Part shown: in pieces, positions 10,101-17,327 of the stretch
Layout: each line of letters starts with the position of its first letter
How positions within the stretch are numbered: the first letter of the stretch is position 1
NCBI GenBank assembly: GCA_965659685.1
Contig: CBFHXB010000011.1
Span: 18,424-82,423 of the forward strand
Source: MGIIa-L3 sp11892u
GTDB taxonomy: Archaea; Thermoplasmatota; Poseidoniia; Poseidoniales; Poseidoniaceae
Direction of reading: 5' to 3'
Length of the DNA stretch: 64,000 nucleotides
Notes under the pieces: generated by a model
Databases searched by the model: none
Told to the model about the DNA's origin: nothing
What the model saw: the letters and a program-made list of their open reading frames with translations, nothing else
Made by a program: the position numbers and the translations under genes

Positions 10101-10395
10101 ACCCGGAGAGCGCCAGCGCGTGTTGTGGACCGTCGAAGCGTGGACCGTCGGCGACCTTGGACTTCGTCTCCAACTCGGCAACGGGACCGTAAGCGACGTC
10201 CCCGTGCCGCTGGCAGACGTCAGCGCAGCAAGCGATGCCCCAAGCGGCAGCAACGTGGGTTGGACGAGCCTTGGCGCTCTGGCGCTCATTTTGGCCGTGG
10301 CAAGCCTTGTCACCGTTCGAATGCAAACCGGATCGAAGCCTCCCTCGAAGCAGGTTGTGGATCTCGGGTTCGAGGCCTTCGATGAGGAAGAATGA
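4174..10395 (+). CDS. Giant secreted C-terminally anchored surface protein
   Basis: 2073-residue exported protein. A signal peptide (MQRRRASLG, a leucine-rich core, VVHAG) starts at the ATG at 4174, which has a GGAGG site 6 bases upstream; longer in-frame starts back to 3913 run through the opposite-strand gene and are unlikely. The ectodomain is beta-rich, with repeated jelly-roll/MAM-like modules (recurring DDGATWW, GWYIDDAGVE and DGWEGMAIDDLRA patterns), many N-glycosylation sequons, and Ig-like segments in the second half. One transmembrane helix (about 2028-2049) and a short acidic cytoplasmic tail end the protein. No protease or glycosidase motif is recognisable. It may be an S-layer-associated, adhesive or substrate-binding protein. 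Confidence 0.85.
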   Translation: MQRRRASLGMLLVLLLPLFVPVVHAGLGPLRQTSSSTATVTPLGGGGGITANNVTSVSVPLNHTVVDAGLTLGTVWSEDGSNGTQFSHDVRTGFSVGLHDRTEGLLRGGRLTLASPESTNDVEDFEDPVLTPDGWLAVGSADRSWSTVNLSSASLNASFPASAQDGHRALLLGGANVSLTPKMAGCFVAPQVDGPRVVRNMTVNFHSSADLGPQDARWVEWRSATSPTWAALAPEGGYPHAMNGSFDAGMQPDPTGLSAAWVGDETQGWMRHTLSLDGHVGSSEPWYQIRFCFATTNETASRSGWLLDGLSVHNEGDPGGAWFHGNLSGAYAPDADGWVILDTDLSGLSSPTELVFRANWDMEGGWQDSMTTLLSLDNGTSWTLLSQAPGLPGNGILWQGGWLTQESGGWIDVGYSLPPAVFTSSNASSAQLAFRVITDTNVGYGNAGVDGWEGMAIDDLRAITYGGVGNTTVRMLNNFTSTPVLGQGVNLSQTNSTNEWAWTTALGANGPTWWNASFESGRMVPRGWSISLERGQGWDVGVLPNGTTSGPRAWTSGNNGAGIVLDGDYAAESLAFLTSPSYSLPDNSSARLAFRSWVCTETDWDGGAVQISVDDGATWWFPPYHSHTHHTLSRMNPYSPFYDEGIYDGSIHNGGCPTRSQSFDAETIDVSNLSGQDVRFRYVFFSDTWVEKDGWYIDDAGVEIDVFLNEGTWTSPAFSAPARSMWGLLDGHARLPPGTNLTVDLLHQNGSAVDGWTGLTLPTHVSLLTSEAPVLRLRVNMSTTSSLATPILERLTMGSVAHLDAAHLGPVLPSGLVVGQDGAVSNVATSGTYLPFSAWPSCPHDRATVHVIAQGARLVAPGASVTSVGNASGVETFDVAWNAVRLHSGISMELPPGASMKEVRSEVDCVHSATGLTVGLDTQTHEVFDMASLGHGNVLGAADALAMVLNATDGTLLWDGNSSSSGPVTASNQSLELVWWVEGSSSQSASSIPFDMVFDLGAEGLSASHPANTVTFTHVTNGAGHLHLNGIASCQRHADAPSVDGQRCSTSLRVWSAATLQPHAFTALSPVDDRRLSLDLAIVDAALADRRAGSTASEHPLEVWVATEHGAVDVTLDLSSRVTLHDAFVQVPTRAWTPGTNVTVITEHERTDPRDPLSSVPLIESVTLGFGPSPSSPLGEVTVDRLSEGLARFRQPGGAGIAPLQDTSTVACDARSCRVAWTFTSTWSFDDVVRLHWWTAATDVEGLTTGPVVQAMDVQGNDVENDLEVLSLEVFDDRGRALHDWTKPLWPYEVSANRSMEVRGQLRIEGIAGVHPSAGDASISLELRNGTWMDSVFVSVQDGGWFNGTLVMPQPGILPSGAELTVQARITRFGPYDAPSTTSEQRGTSPVVDLVYDDVAPQLVALDVLDPGGRQPADGHVLPADANVALVLNLRDDQGLDGPAFVWSWLQSRDDANGNGVSEAGEWARVLVPLAEGRTEQSLDLPLIQASDIVPTGADLGLARFVVEAYDVAGHMLPGGGAFEGPFAAELRLEARRPTTVPTSSLVLDADQGRLYPGHLHTFSVEVRDANGLTTLDAVELALLGQDEDACRILYVPRTEETRPDVACFLGAPVVNVQHLGGAAWRLDVTFRLRWDVASTHAGQDHVPALFVRDEGQDLGLGFGRISALTWWTNASVDLRLESATDTSPPYGSYTDGSLFAERGDVVNFAYRAVHSNSNRTAERLPDTVQLDWSVTDGARTDSGSLDVPNDGRPMLRLSLDPTLFVRTSGQLDATLSGWSEGNLSHRVTVHIDENDPRLRVDAVRFLQVDSTSLGEVPLAVTVQDVERPVEQGVEAHWRMLRQGRVLDGSQGSTALFLESMNGQSALHSGTVDLRPDGFNVVEGDVWQVWFTATDASGRGAVGEGSLTEPVTVTMRWIAYQPALASLVAAPYRPSVGDVVNVDFELANGGVLPGSTHVRLVDGEGVTLTEAQVALEPGERQRVLWTVEAWTVGDLGLRLQLGNGTVSDVPVPLADVSAASDAPSGSNVGWTSLGALALILAVASLVTVRMQTGSKPPSKQVVDLGFEAFDEEE

Positions 10396-10425
10396 AATCC
10401 ACGGTCATTTGGCCACAGACCATAC

Positions 10426-10509
10426 GACGGAGTTCCCGAGCGGTCAAAGGGGGTGGACTCAAGATCCTCTGCTAAGGCTTCGCAGGTTCGAATCCTGCCT
10501 CCGTCACCA
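10426..10509 (+). tRNA. tRNA-Leu (CAA)
   Basis: Class II tRNA. The acceptor GACGGAG (10426-10432) pairs with CTCCGTC (10499-10505), the discriminator is A, and CCA is encoded (10507-10509). The T arm is GCAGG-TTCGAAT-CCTGC. The anticodon loop CTCAAGA gives CAA. The anticodon stem GTGGA/TCCTC has one T-T mismatch. The variable arm is long, as in Leu tRNAs. The D-arm and anticodon arm match the crenarchaeal/euryarchaeal Leu(CAA) pattern. Confidence 0.85.
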
Positions 10510-10612
10510 CACTCTTCCATCATGCATCGCAGGATTCCACACCGAGGTCAAGGAACCCCTCGAGGGTTCGCAGGTCAGAACCAGCCCATCTGGGGCGGTG
10601 TTGGAAGGAAAG

Positions 10613-10696
10613 TGCGGGGAGCAGGATTCGAACCTGCGAACCGTTGAGGACTGCGACCTGAACGCAGCGCCGTTGACCAAGCTTGGCGATCCCCGC
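10613..10696 (-). tRNA. tRNA-Leu (CAG)
   Basis: Class II tRNA read on the minus strand. The acceptor GCGGGGA pairs with TCCCCGC, the anticodon stem CTGCG pairs with CGCAG around loop TTCAGGT (anticodon CAG), and the T arm is GCAGG-TTCGAAT-CCTGC. CCA is not encoded, unlike the convergent neighbour. It lies 103 bases from the plus-strand tRNA-Leu. Confidence 0.93.
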
Positions 10697-10743
10697 GTGC
10701 AAAATCGACGCTGTGCCGGTCTGTTATCAAGTCACCCCTCGGC

Positions 10744-11538
10744 TTACTCCGAGGCCAAAATGGCCTCGACCAAAGGCGGGAATGTCGCCCCATGAGGTTC
10801 GGGTGAAGCGACGGAAGCGACCGCCGCAACTTCGGGAAATGCACCGCCCACCGCGATCGACCAACCCACCAATTCGAACATGCTCAGATCGTTTGGTGCA
10901 TCTCCGACCGCGAGGACGTCGTCTGGGGAAAGGTCGAGGCGATCCAGCACCTCAGCGAGCCCTTGTCCCTTGGACAAGCAGGGGTCCATCACGTGGATGG
11001 CGAAACCGGTTCGCAACACCGTGAGGTGCGACCAGCGTGAATCGGACAACGCGGCTTGAATCGCTTCCATGTCTTCACCGGTCTTGAGGCACCATTCGGA
11101 TTCCCGCCAGCGGTTGGTGGCGATGCCATCTGCGTCGATGCCTGGAAGTTGTTCTGCGACCCACCTGCATGCGTCCTCGGCTTCGCTTCCTTGGGCACGG
11201 AGCACGACCTCACCGTTCGGGTACCACAACACGCCTCCGTTTTCGCAGACCAGGGGGCCGCTTAACCCAATGAAGCGCCAGAGTCCGTAGGCGATGGGTC
11301 GGGTGTTTCCGGTGCAGATGACAACGGGAATCCCAGCGGCCTCCAAAGCCCTCAGCGCCTCAACTGCGCCAACGTGCAGCCGCTTGTTGGCGTCGGTCAA
11401 GGTCCCGTCAATGTCCACGGCCACCAGTTTTGGCCTCCATCCCTCGGGCACCCATTGCATGGGATTCAGTGGGTTGGCCTCCTCCTTAGGGGTTCGTGCA
11501 TCGTGCGGCTTGAACACGTGCTTGGTGGGAGGATTCAT
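10744..11538 (-). CDS. HAD-family phosphatase, archaeal phosphoglycolate phosphatase type
   Basis: Cof/SPP-like HAD hydrolase of 264 residues. Motif I DIDGTLTD (about residues 41-48) carries the nucleophile Asp. Motif II CTGN follows at about 77. The Lys of motif III lies in LSKGQGLAEVL. The motif IV acid pair is in VGDAPNDLSMFE. The cap domain lies between motifs II and III (C2 type). Archaeal relatives dephosphorylate phosphoglycolate or sugar phosphates; the substrate here cannot be read from sequence. The ATG at 11538 adds about 26 residues before the conserved start; the ATG at 11460 is an alternative. Transcribed divergently from the metal ATPase, 24 bases away. Confidence 0.85.
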   Translation of the reverse strand: MNPPTKHVFKPHDARTPKEEANPLNPMQWVPEGWRPKLVAVDIDGTLTDANKRLHVGAVEALRALEAAGIPVVICTGNTRPIAYGLWRFIGLSGPLVCENGGVLWYPNGEVVLRAQGSEAEDACRWVAEQLPGIDADGIATNRWRESEWCLKTGEDMEAIQAALSDSRWSHLTVLRTGFAIHVMDPCLSKGQGLAEVLDRLDLSPDDVLAVGDAPNDLSMFELVGWSIAVGGAFPEVAAVASVASPEPHGATFPPLVEAILASE

Positions 11539-11562
11539 GAGAACCGAACCGGTCCGAAGGTC

Positions 11563-14217
11563 ATGGTCGATGACGACGAGGTCTTCATCGACATTGCCGA
11601 CGGGACCGTCACCACAACCCTCAGGTCCTCAACGCCGATCCCCGAGCCGGCGCCAGAACCGAGGCAGGTCGTGGCTGAAACGACCACAAGCGGCCCGGTG
11701 CTTGAGGCGGAAATTGTGGCCGAGGCCACCGGCCAGTACGAAGTGACATGGCCCTTGTTGGGCATGGATTGCCCTGATTGCGCTTCCAAGGCCACACGGG
11801 CCCTGAAGCACTTGGATCAGGTCTGGGCCCCCGTCATCTCTCCGACCGCTGGGGAAGTCCGCGTGAACATCGATCTCTCGGTGGGCACCGTTGCCGAGGC
11901 CGCCCGTGTCCTCCGCTCGCTTGGGCACGCTCCAAACGTGCCTCATCAACAACTCAACGGCGTTTCTGCCTCTTCTTTGGCCAACAAGAACGGTGTCCCC
12001 ATCGCGCGTCTCGACCGGCTGCTTCGGCGTCAACCTGGCGTGCTGGATGCCGAGATTACGCGTGACGACCGGGTGCTGCTCCAATTGGTTCCCGATGCTC
12101 CCGAAGGCATGGAATCCGACCGTGATGCGGCCCTCACAGGGCTTCTGGGCGCGGCTCCAAGCCTTGGTTTGGCCGATTCGGACCGGCTGCGTCCCGACCA
12201 ACGCCGTCTTGTCGGTGGCGCGGTTTCCTTCGCCCTCTTTCCAATCGTGATTCTGCTTGAGATCCTTCATGCTCCGGCCCTGTTGCTCGGTGGGGTTGCA
12301 ACGGTGGCGGTCGTCATCGGCGGGGCTGAGATGTTCCGCGAAGCAGCGGCCGGTCTCAAGAACCGACAAATCGGTTTTCAGGTGCTGACTTCGATGGCCG
12401 TCCTTGGTGCCGTGCTGTTGACCATGTGGGAAGAGGCGCTCATCGTGGTCATCCTCGTCGCGTTCACTCAGCATCTTGAGGGCGACGCCTTGGTGCGGGC
12501 CCGCGAAGCCATGCAGGGTGGACTTGACCGGCTTCCGAGGACCGCCCGTCGTTCCAACAAGCCGCATCAGCAATCGTTCTCCGCACCGATGGGCTTCAGC
12601 CTCGCTTCTTCTGGCATGTCGCCGATGCAGGCGCCGCCGCCTGCGGCAGAAACATGGGAGGAGGTGCCGATCGATTTGGTGCGGCCTGGTGACAAACTCC
12701 AGATCCGTTCAGGTGAGTTGATCCCGGCCGATGGCGTCATCGTTGCGGGAACAGGGAGCCTGGACATGGCTCCGCTGACCGGCGAATCCGTGCCGGTGGA
12801 CGTGGAGTCGGGAGACGAACTCAACGCGGGCTTGGTCCTCCAGCGTGGACCTGTGGAAATCGAGGTCTCGGCGACGGGGGACGACACCCGACTTTCTGGG
12901 TTGATCGAAGCCGTGCACACCTTCCGTGAGGAACCTCCCCGCCTGCAAGGGCTTGTGGAGCGTTTCACCACCATCTGGGTCCCCATTGTGCTCTTTGGTT
13001 CGGTCGTCATCTGGCGTGTCCTCTACCCCGACGACATCACCACCATGCTTCTGTTGTGGGTGGTCGCTTGTCCGTGTGCCCTGTTGCTGGCCGCACCGAT
13101 GCCCCACGCGGCCATCCTCGCACGTGCAGCGCATCTTGGGGCCATCGTTCGAGGCGGGCATGCGATGGAGCGTCTTGCCAAGGTCGATCACGTTCTCCTC
13201 GACAAGACCGGGACCTTGACCAGCGGTCGACCGACCATCGGTGAAATCACCGTGACCAAAGGGCGTCGACGTGACACCGCCATTCGTTTGGCAGGTGGAT
13301 TGGAAGTGGCGTCCTCGCACCCCTACGCCTTGGCGGTCGGCGATTTGCTTGAGTCCGAGGACCTGAAACCGACTTCGGTTCAGGACCTCAAGGACGTGCA
13401 TGCCGGCGTTGAGGGGCGCGTGCGTGGAGACTTGGTGGGCCTCTATCGCCCTGACCGGTTGCCGTCAGGTGTCACCCTCGAGGGCGAACTCGCTTCAGCC
13501 CTCGTGGTCTCCAGCAAGGCAGGACACGGCGCGAGCGTGTTGGTGCGAGGGGAGGAGTGCATCGCGCTCTTCACCTTCGTGCACGACGACGGACGTTCGG
13601 GCTCCGACGAGGTCGTGAAGGACCTCTATGCACGTGGCGTGAACGTCGAGATCCTCTCTGGAGACCTCCAGTCCGCGGTCGATCAATTCGCAGCACGCGT
13701 CGGCATGCCCAGCAAGGCAGCACATGGAGAATTGACGCCTGAGGACAAGGTTCGGTTCGTGGAACAGCGCAGCAGCACCCACGTGACCATGATGGTCGGT
13801 GATGGTTTCAACGACGCCGGTGCCCTGGCCAAAGCCGACGTTGGCGTGGCCGTGGGTACCGGTGAACAGGTCAACTTGGAAGCAGCAGACGTGTTGATTC
13901 CCGGGGACGACCCGCGGCTCATCACGACCCTCATTTTCCTCGCACGTTCGGCCAACCGCACCCTGTGGGCCAACTTGCTCTTCTCGATTGGCGTGACCGT
14001 CATTCTGGTCTTCGCGGTGATCAACAATTGGTACGACAACCTCTGGATCGGGGTGCTTGTGCATGAAATGTCCGTGATCGTCGTCATCCTCAACGGCGCC
14101 CGGTTGGCGGGAAGTGACGGCTGGTGGGACCTGATCAAGGGCACCTTCTCCGGCCTCATCGGCGACACGCGAGAGTCCATCGCGCTCTTCTCCTCACGCT
14201 TCCGCTCCTCGTCGTGA
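11563..14217 (+). CDS. Heavy-metal-transporting P1B-type ATPase
   Basis: Membrane pump of about 884 residues that exports or imports a soft metal ion (Cu, Zn, Cd or Co) using ATP. In order: an acidic N-terminus; a heavy-metal-associated domain with GMDCPDC (about residue 66); a second degenerate HMA-like domain lacking the CxxC pair; paired membrane helices; TGES (actuator domain); the membrane CPC motif in VACPCALL; the phosphorylation site DKTGTLT; the SSHPYA site; and the hinge GDGFND. The hinge continues AGAL where most family members have a Pro. The CPC plus the downstream helix pattern resembles Zn/Cd/Co pumps slightly more than CopA, but metal choice is open. The ATG at 11563 is preferred because upstream frame extensions overlap the divergent phosphatase gene. 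Confidence 0.9.
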   Translation: MVDDDEVFIDIADGTVTTTLRSSTPIPEPAPEPRQVVAETTTSGPVLEAEIVAEATGQYEVTWPLLGMDCPDCASKATRALKHLDQVWAPVISPTAGEVRVNIDLSVGTVAEAARVLRSLGHAPNVPHQQLNGVSASSLANKNGVPIARLDRLLRRQPGVLDAEITRDDRVLLQLVPDAPEGMESDRDAALTGLLGAAPSLGLADSDRLRPDQRRLVGGAVSFALFPIVILLEILHAPALLLGGVATVAVVIGGAEMFREAAAGLKNRQIGFQVLTSMAVLGAVLLTMWEEALIVVILVAFTQHLEGDALVRAREAMQGGLDRLPRTARRSNKPHQQSFSAPMGFSLASSGMSPMQAPPPAAETWEEVPIDLVRPGDKLQIRSGELIPADGVIVAGTGSLDMAPLTGESVPVDVESGDELNAGLVLQRGPVEIEVSATGDDTRLSGLIEAVHTFREEPPRLQGLVERFTTIWVPIVLFGSVVIWRVLYPDDITTMLLLWVVACPCALLLAAPMPHAAILARAAHLGAIVRGGHAMERLAKVDHVLLDKTGTLTSGRPTIGEITVTKGRRRDTAIRLAGGLEVASSHPYALAVGDLLESEDLKPTSVQDLKDVHAGVEGRVRGDLVGLYRPDRLPSGVTLEGELASALVVSSKAGHGASVLVRGEECIALFTFVHDDGRSGSDEVVKDLYARGVNVEILSGDLQSAVDQFAARVGMPSKAAHGELTPEDKVRFVEQRSSTHVTMMVGDGFNDAGALAKADVGVAVGTGEQVNLEAADVLIPGDDPRLITTLIFLARSANRTLWANLLFSIGVTVILVFAVINNWYDNLWIGVLVHEMSVIVVILNGARLAGSDGWWDLIKGTFSGLIGDTRESIALFSSRFRSSS

Positions 14218-14248
14218 AGACCTTAGAGGAGAACGCCGTCCTCGTGGC

Positions 14249-14641
14249 ATGAGCGAGCGGTTGGAAGTGGAATCTTCCATTGCCCCACCCGGCCTGACGT
14301 GCCCACGCTGCGACGGCCTTCTGCCCACCGGGTTGGGAGCGATGACCTGCACCTTGTGCGAGGCGAACGTCAAGGTCGACCACCCCGGAACCCGTCGTGC
14401 GTGGAAGGAAGAGAAAGTCGCCTGCCCTTCGTGCAGCAAAGTCCTCGTCAGCGGTGTCGACCAGCGTCCAGCCTTGCTCCGCTGTGGGTCGTGCGACGAG
14501 GAATTCGTGCTGACTCCTGCGGTCCCCAAGGTGGAGGTCTCTTGCCCGTCCTGCGAGCGTCGCCTTCGAATGCGTCGTCGCCCGGGTCGCAGGGAAATCA
14601 CCTGCCCCGCATGCGACAAGCGCTTTGCCGTCACCTTCTGA
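14249..14641 (+). CDS. Small multi-zinc-ribbon protein
   Basis: 130-residue protein with four paired CxxC knuckles: CPRC...CTLC, CPSC...CGSC, CPSC and CPAC. These form about three zinc ribbons of the kind found in MJ0042-like or rubredoxin-like modules. There is no enzymatic motif and no transmembrane helix. It starts 31 bases after the metal ATPase stop and may be co-transcribed with it. A link to metal handling or nucleic-acid binding is possible but unproven. Confidence 0.75.
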   Translation: MSERLEVESSIAPPGLTCPRCDGLLPTGLGAMTCTLCEANVKVDHPGTRRAWKEEKVACPSCSKVLVSGVDQRPALLRCGSCDEEFVLTPAVPKVEVSCPSCERRLRMRRRPGRREITCPACDKRFAVTF

Positions 14642-14763
14642 CCTCCGCGCTGTCTGAGGACTTGCAAACCGGTGCGCAGTCCCTCCTTCGGGGGCAGTCA
14701 CCTTATGTATGAAGAGACGAGGATGCACTCCATCGGCAGCCCTGCTGTCGGGATGGGATTTGC

Positions 14764-17283
14764 ATGGTTGAATCGAGGTCAACTGCTGGCGGGCATGACC
14801 GTCGCAGCCTCTCTGCCTTGCGCGGACAATTCACCCGAGCCCACAGCACCAGCGCGGAGCAAGAGGGTCACGTCAGTGCCCGCTACCGCGAGGAGGAGCG
14901 GCTTCGGGGCGAAGTGCGGCGTGACCGGCGGATCCGTCATCAGGAACTTCGCGAGCGCATCCTTGCCCAACAAGGCAACTTGGCCATGCGGTACGAACTC
15001 GAACGCGAGCGCACGCTGCAGCAGGTCGAGCGTGAGATGCGTGAGGCGATGGAGACTGAGCTGGCCGAAGAAGGCCGGGAAGCCATCGCCCGCGAGGAAA
15101 GCCGCCTTCGAGACGAGCATTTGATGCGGCTCGAGCGTGAAATGGCGGTGCTGCGGCAACGCTACGAGGTCGAGACCGACCGCCGCATGGAAGAGGAAAA
15201 GGCGCGCATTGAGCACGACCTTCGCCAACAACTCGAGCAAGACCACGAGCATCGCTTGGACGTCGCCAGGCAACGCCTCCAACTCGAGCAAAATCAACGC
15301 CTTCACCGTCGCATTCGTGTGCTTGAGGAAGAGATCGCCCAAGAGATGGAATCCCGCTATCAAGCGCTGGAATCCTTGGAAATCGACCGTCTCAAGGACG
15401 AGCAGGATGCAGCCCTTGCCGAGCGAGAGGACCAACTGCGTCATGGCATCCGCACCCGCCTCGAGCAGCAGGTACGTCAGCGCCTTCACCACCGGGAGGC
15501 TGCGCTACGGGCTGAATACGCGCGCCGAAGTCAACGCTTGGAAGCCGACCTTGGCGCAGAGATCCAACAGGAACTCGAGGTCCGTCTCCGACAAGACACG
15601 GAAGACCTTGAGCAGCGCATGCGCGAGGACGTGGAGTTGGCCATCGCCCGTCGTCGTGACGAACTGAGGCAAGAAGTCGAACAGCAACTTGAACAACGCT
15701 TTGCCGAGCGTCTTTCCGACCGAAAGGCCAGGCTACGGGAGCGCTTCGACCTCAGTTATGGCAAGGCCATCGACGAGGTTGAGCACGCCCTCCAAGCCCA
15801 GATCGAGGAGGAACTCGAAGCCAGCACGACCGAGGACTTCGAACGCTACAGAGAGGCGCGTGAATCCGAGATTCAGAACCGCCTTGCCCGCTTCCGGTAC
15901 GAGCGCGAGGCCCAACTCCGAGAGGAGTTGGAAGCCAAGCACGCAACGAAGCGTGAGGAATGGACGGAGCGGCTTGAACTTGAATTCCAAAGCCGTGAGG
16001 CGGCTGCCCGCAAGGCCATCATGTCCGAGGTTGACGCGAGCCTCCGCAACGAGCGATTGGCTTGGGACACCGACCTTGACCTGTTGAAGGAAGAGACCGT
16101 CCTCGAACTTGAGCTGGACATGGAAGAGCGTCTCAACGTCTTCCGCGAGCGCAAGTTGGACGAAGTCGCCACCCAACTGGAGCGTCAACTCGACAAGCGT
16201 GAGGAAATCATGCGGAACAAGGCCCTCATCGACGTGCGCAGGAAGGAAGCACGCATTCGCGCCGAAATCGAGGCACAGCTTGGTTTGAAGCGGGCGGAAA
16301 TCCGCGATCGCATCTCTGGTCTGTCAAAGAAGATGGACGAATTCAAGACCATGGCCGAGGAACGAATGCGCGAGAGCATCACCTCGCAAATCGAGGGTGA
16401 AATCGCCACCGACGAGGCCACCCTCGCCGAACGTGAGGCCGAGATGCGTCGGCTTGAGAGCACCGATCAACGCCTCGACAAGCGGCAACAGTGGCTCGCT
16501 TCGATCTCCGGACAAGGAGGGCTAGGTCCATCGGCCCCGGCCGATGCAGCTTCCTTGGGTGCTCGCCCAGATTCGTTGGGCGCAGCTGCAGGGCGCTCCC
16601 TCCGTGGGCCGATGGCGCAAGCGGCTCAGGCTCAACAACCGCGCATGGGCCTCTCTGGCATGCGTGCTCCAACGTCCTCAGCCCGTTCCTTGGCGCCTTC
16701 AGCCCCCACACCCGTGGTCAAGGCCGTCAAGCAGGTCAAGACGCCTGTGGTGGCCCCAGCGGCTCCGATTCAGTCGCCTGTGACCTCTTTGGAACCTGAA
16801 GCCGGGTTGACGTCCACGGTGGTCCCGGTTGAACCCGCCATGGAGGTGGCAGAGCCCGCCACCGACGAGGCCCCCGTCGGCATCGAATCCACCGTCAGCG
16901 TGGAGGACAACGCGCTCCCCACCACGGTTGAGGCTCCAGAACCGACGATCGATTCCGTCCTTGAGGAAGCCCACGACGACGTGGCAGAAGCCGAGATGGG
17001 AGCCATGCTCGAAGACGAGGGAGCGGTGGCCACCGAGGCCCCAATGCCCACTCCCGTTGCGGCCCCGGTGAAGGCCGGTGGAGACGTGTTTGGCGATCGC
17101 CCCATCCTCCAACCGGTTCGCACCCTGCATGCCTTGGGTGCTCCAAGGGCCACGGCCCAACTCAAGCCGGCCATGCCGGTCTTGTCCCCTGCGGGCGACA
17201 CCCCCGTGCTCCAGCCGGTTACCACGATGACACCGCGTCAAATCGCCCCTGTTGAGCGACTCGAACCGTTCGATGAGGATTGA
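14764..17283 (+). CDS. Long coiled-coil protein with Pro/Ala-rich tail
   Basis: 839-residue cytoplasmic protein with no signal peptide. From about residue 20 to 575 it is an almost unbroken charged heptad-type helix, extremely rich in Arg, Glu and Leu (recurring patterns such as RLEREMAVLRQ and ELEQRMREDVE). From about 575 to the end it is a low-complexity Ala/Pro/Val-rich segment with short basic patches and an acidic C-terminus. No ATPase head is present, so it is not an SMC protein. It may be a scaffold, cytoskeletal or chromosome-organising protein. The downstream surface-protein gene follows after 44 bases. Confidence 0.8.
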   Translation: MVESRSTAGGHDRRSLSALRGQFTRAHSTSAEQEGHVSARYREEERLRGEVRRDRRIRHQELRERILAQQGNLAMRYELERERTLQQVEREMREAMETELAEEGREAIAREESRLRDEHLMRLEREMAVLRQRYEVETDRRMEEEKARIEHDLRQQLEQDHEHRLDVARQRLQLEQNQRLHRRIRVLEEEIAQEMESRYQALESLEIDRLKDEQDAALAEREDQLRHGIRTRLEQQVRQRLHHREAALRAEYARRSQRLEADLGAEIQQELEVRLRQDTEDLEQRMREDVELAIARRRDELRQEVEQQLEQRFAERLSDRKARLRERFDLSYGKAIDEVEHALQAQIEEELEASTTEDFERYREARESEIQNRLARFRYEREAQLREELEAKHATKREEWTERLELEFQSREAAARKAIMSEVDASLRNERLAWDTDLDLLKEETVLELELDMEERLNVFRERKLDEVATQLERQLDKREEIMRNKALIDVRRKEARIRAEIEAQLGLKRAEIRDRISGLSKKMDEFKTMAEERMRESITSQIEGEIATDEATLAEREAEMRRLESTDQRLDKRQQWLASISGQGGLGPSAPADAASLGARPDSLGAAAGRSLRGPMAQAAQAQQPRMGLSGMRAPTSSARSLAPSAPTPVVKAVKQVKTPVVAPAAPIQSPVTSLEPEAGLTSTVVPVEPAMEVAEPATDEAPVGIESTVSVEDNALPTTVEAPEPTIDSVLEEAHDDVAEAEMGAMLEDEGAVATEAPMPTPVAAPVKAGGDVFGDRPILQPVRTLHALGAPRATAQLKPAMPVLSPAGDTPVLQPVTTMTPRQIAPVERLEPFDED

Positions 17284-17327
17284 GCGAAGGAACGAGCCAT
17301 TCAAGGCCAAGAGGTCCATGTGGCGTC

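Noticed and set aside
10426..10509. Reading the plus-strand tRNA as tRNA-Ser (GCT)
   Set aside because: A TGCTAA loop occurs but its flanks do not pair; the CTCAAGA loop has a pairing stem and the correct distance from the D arm.
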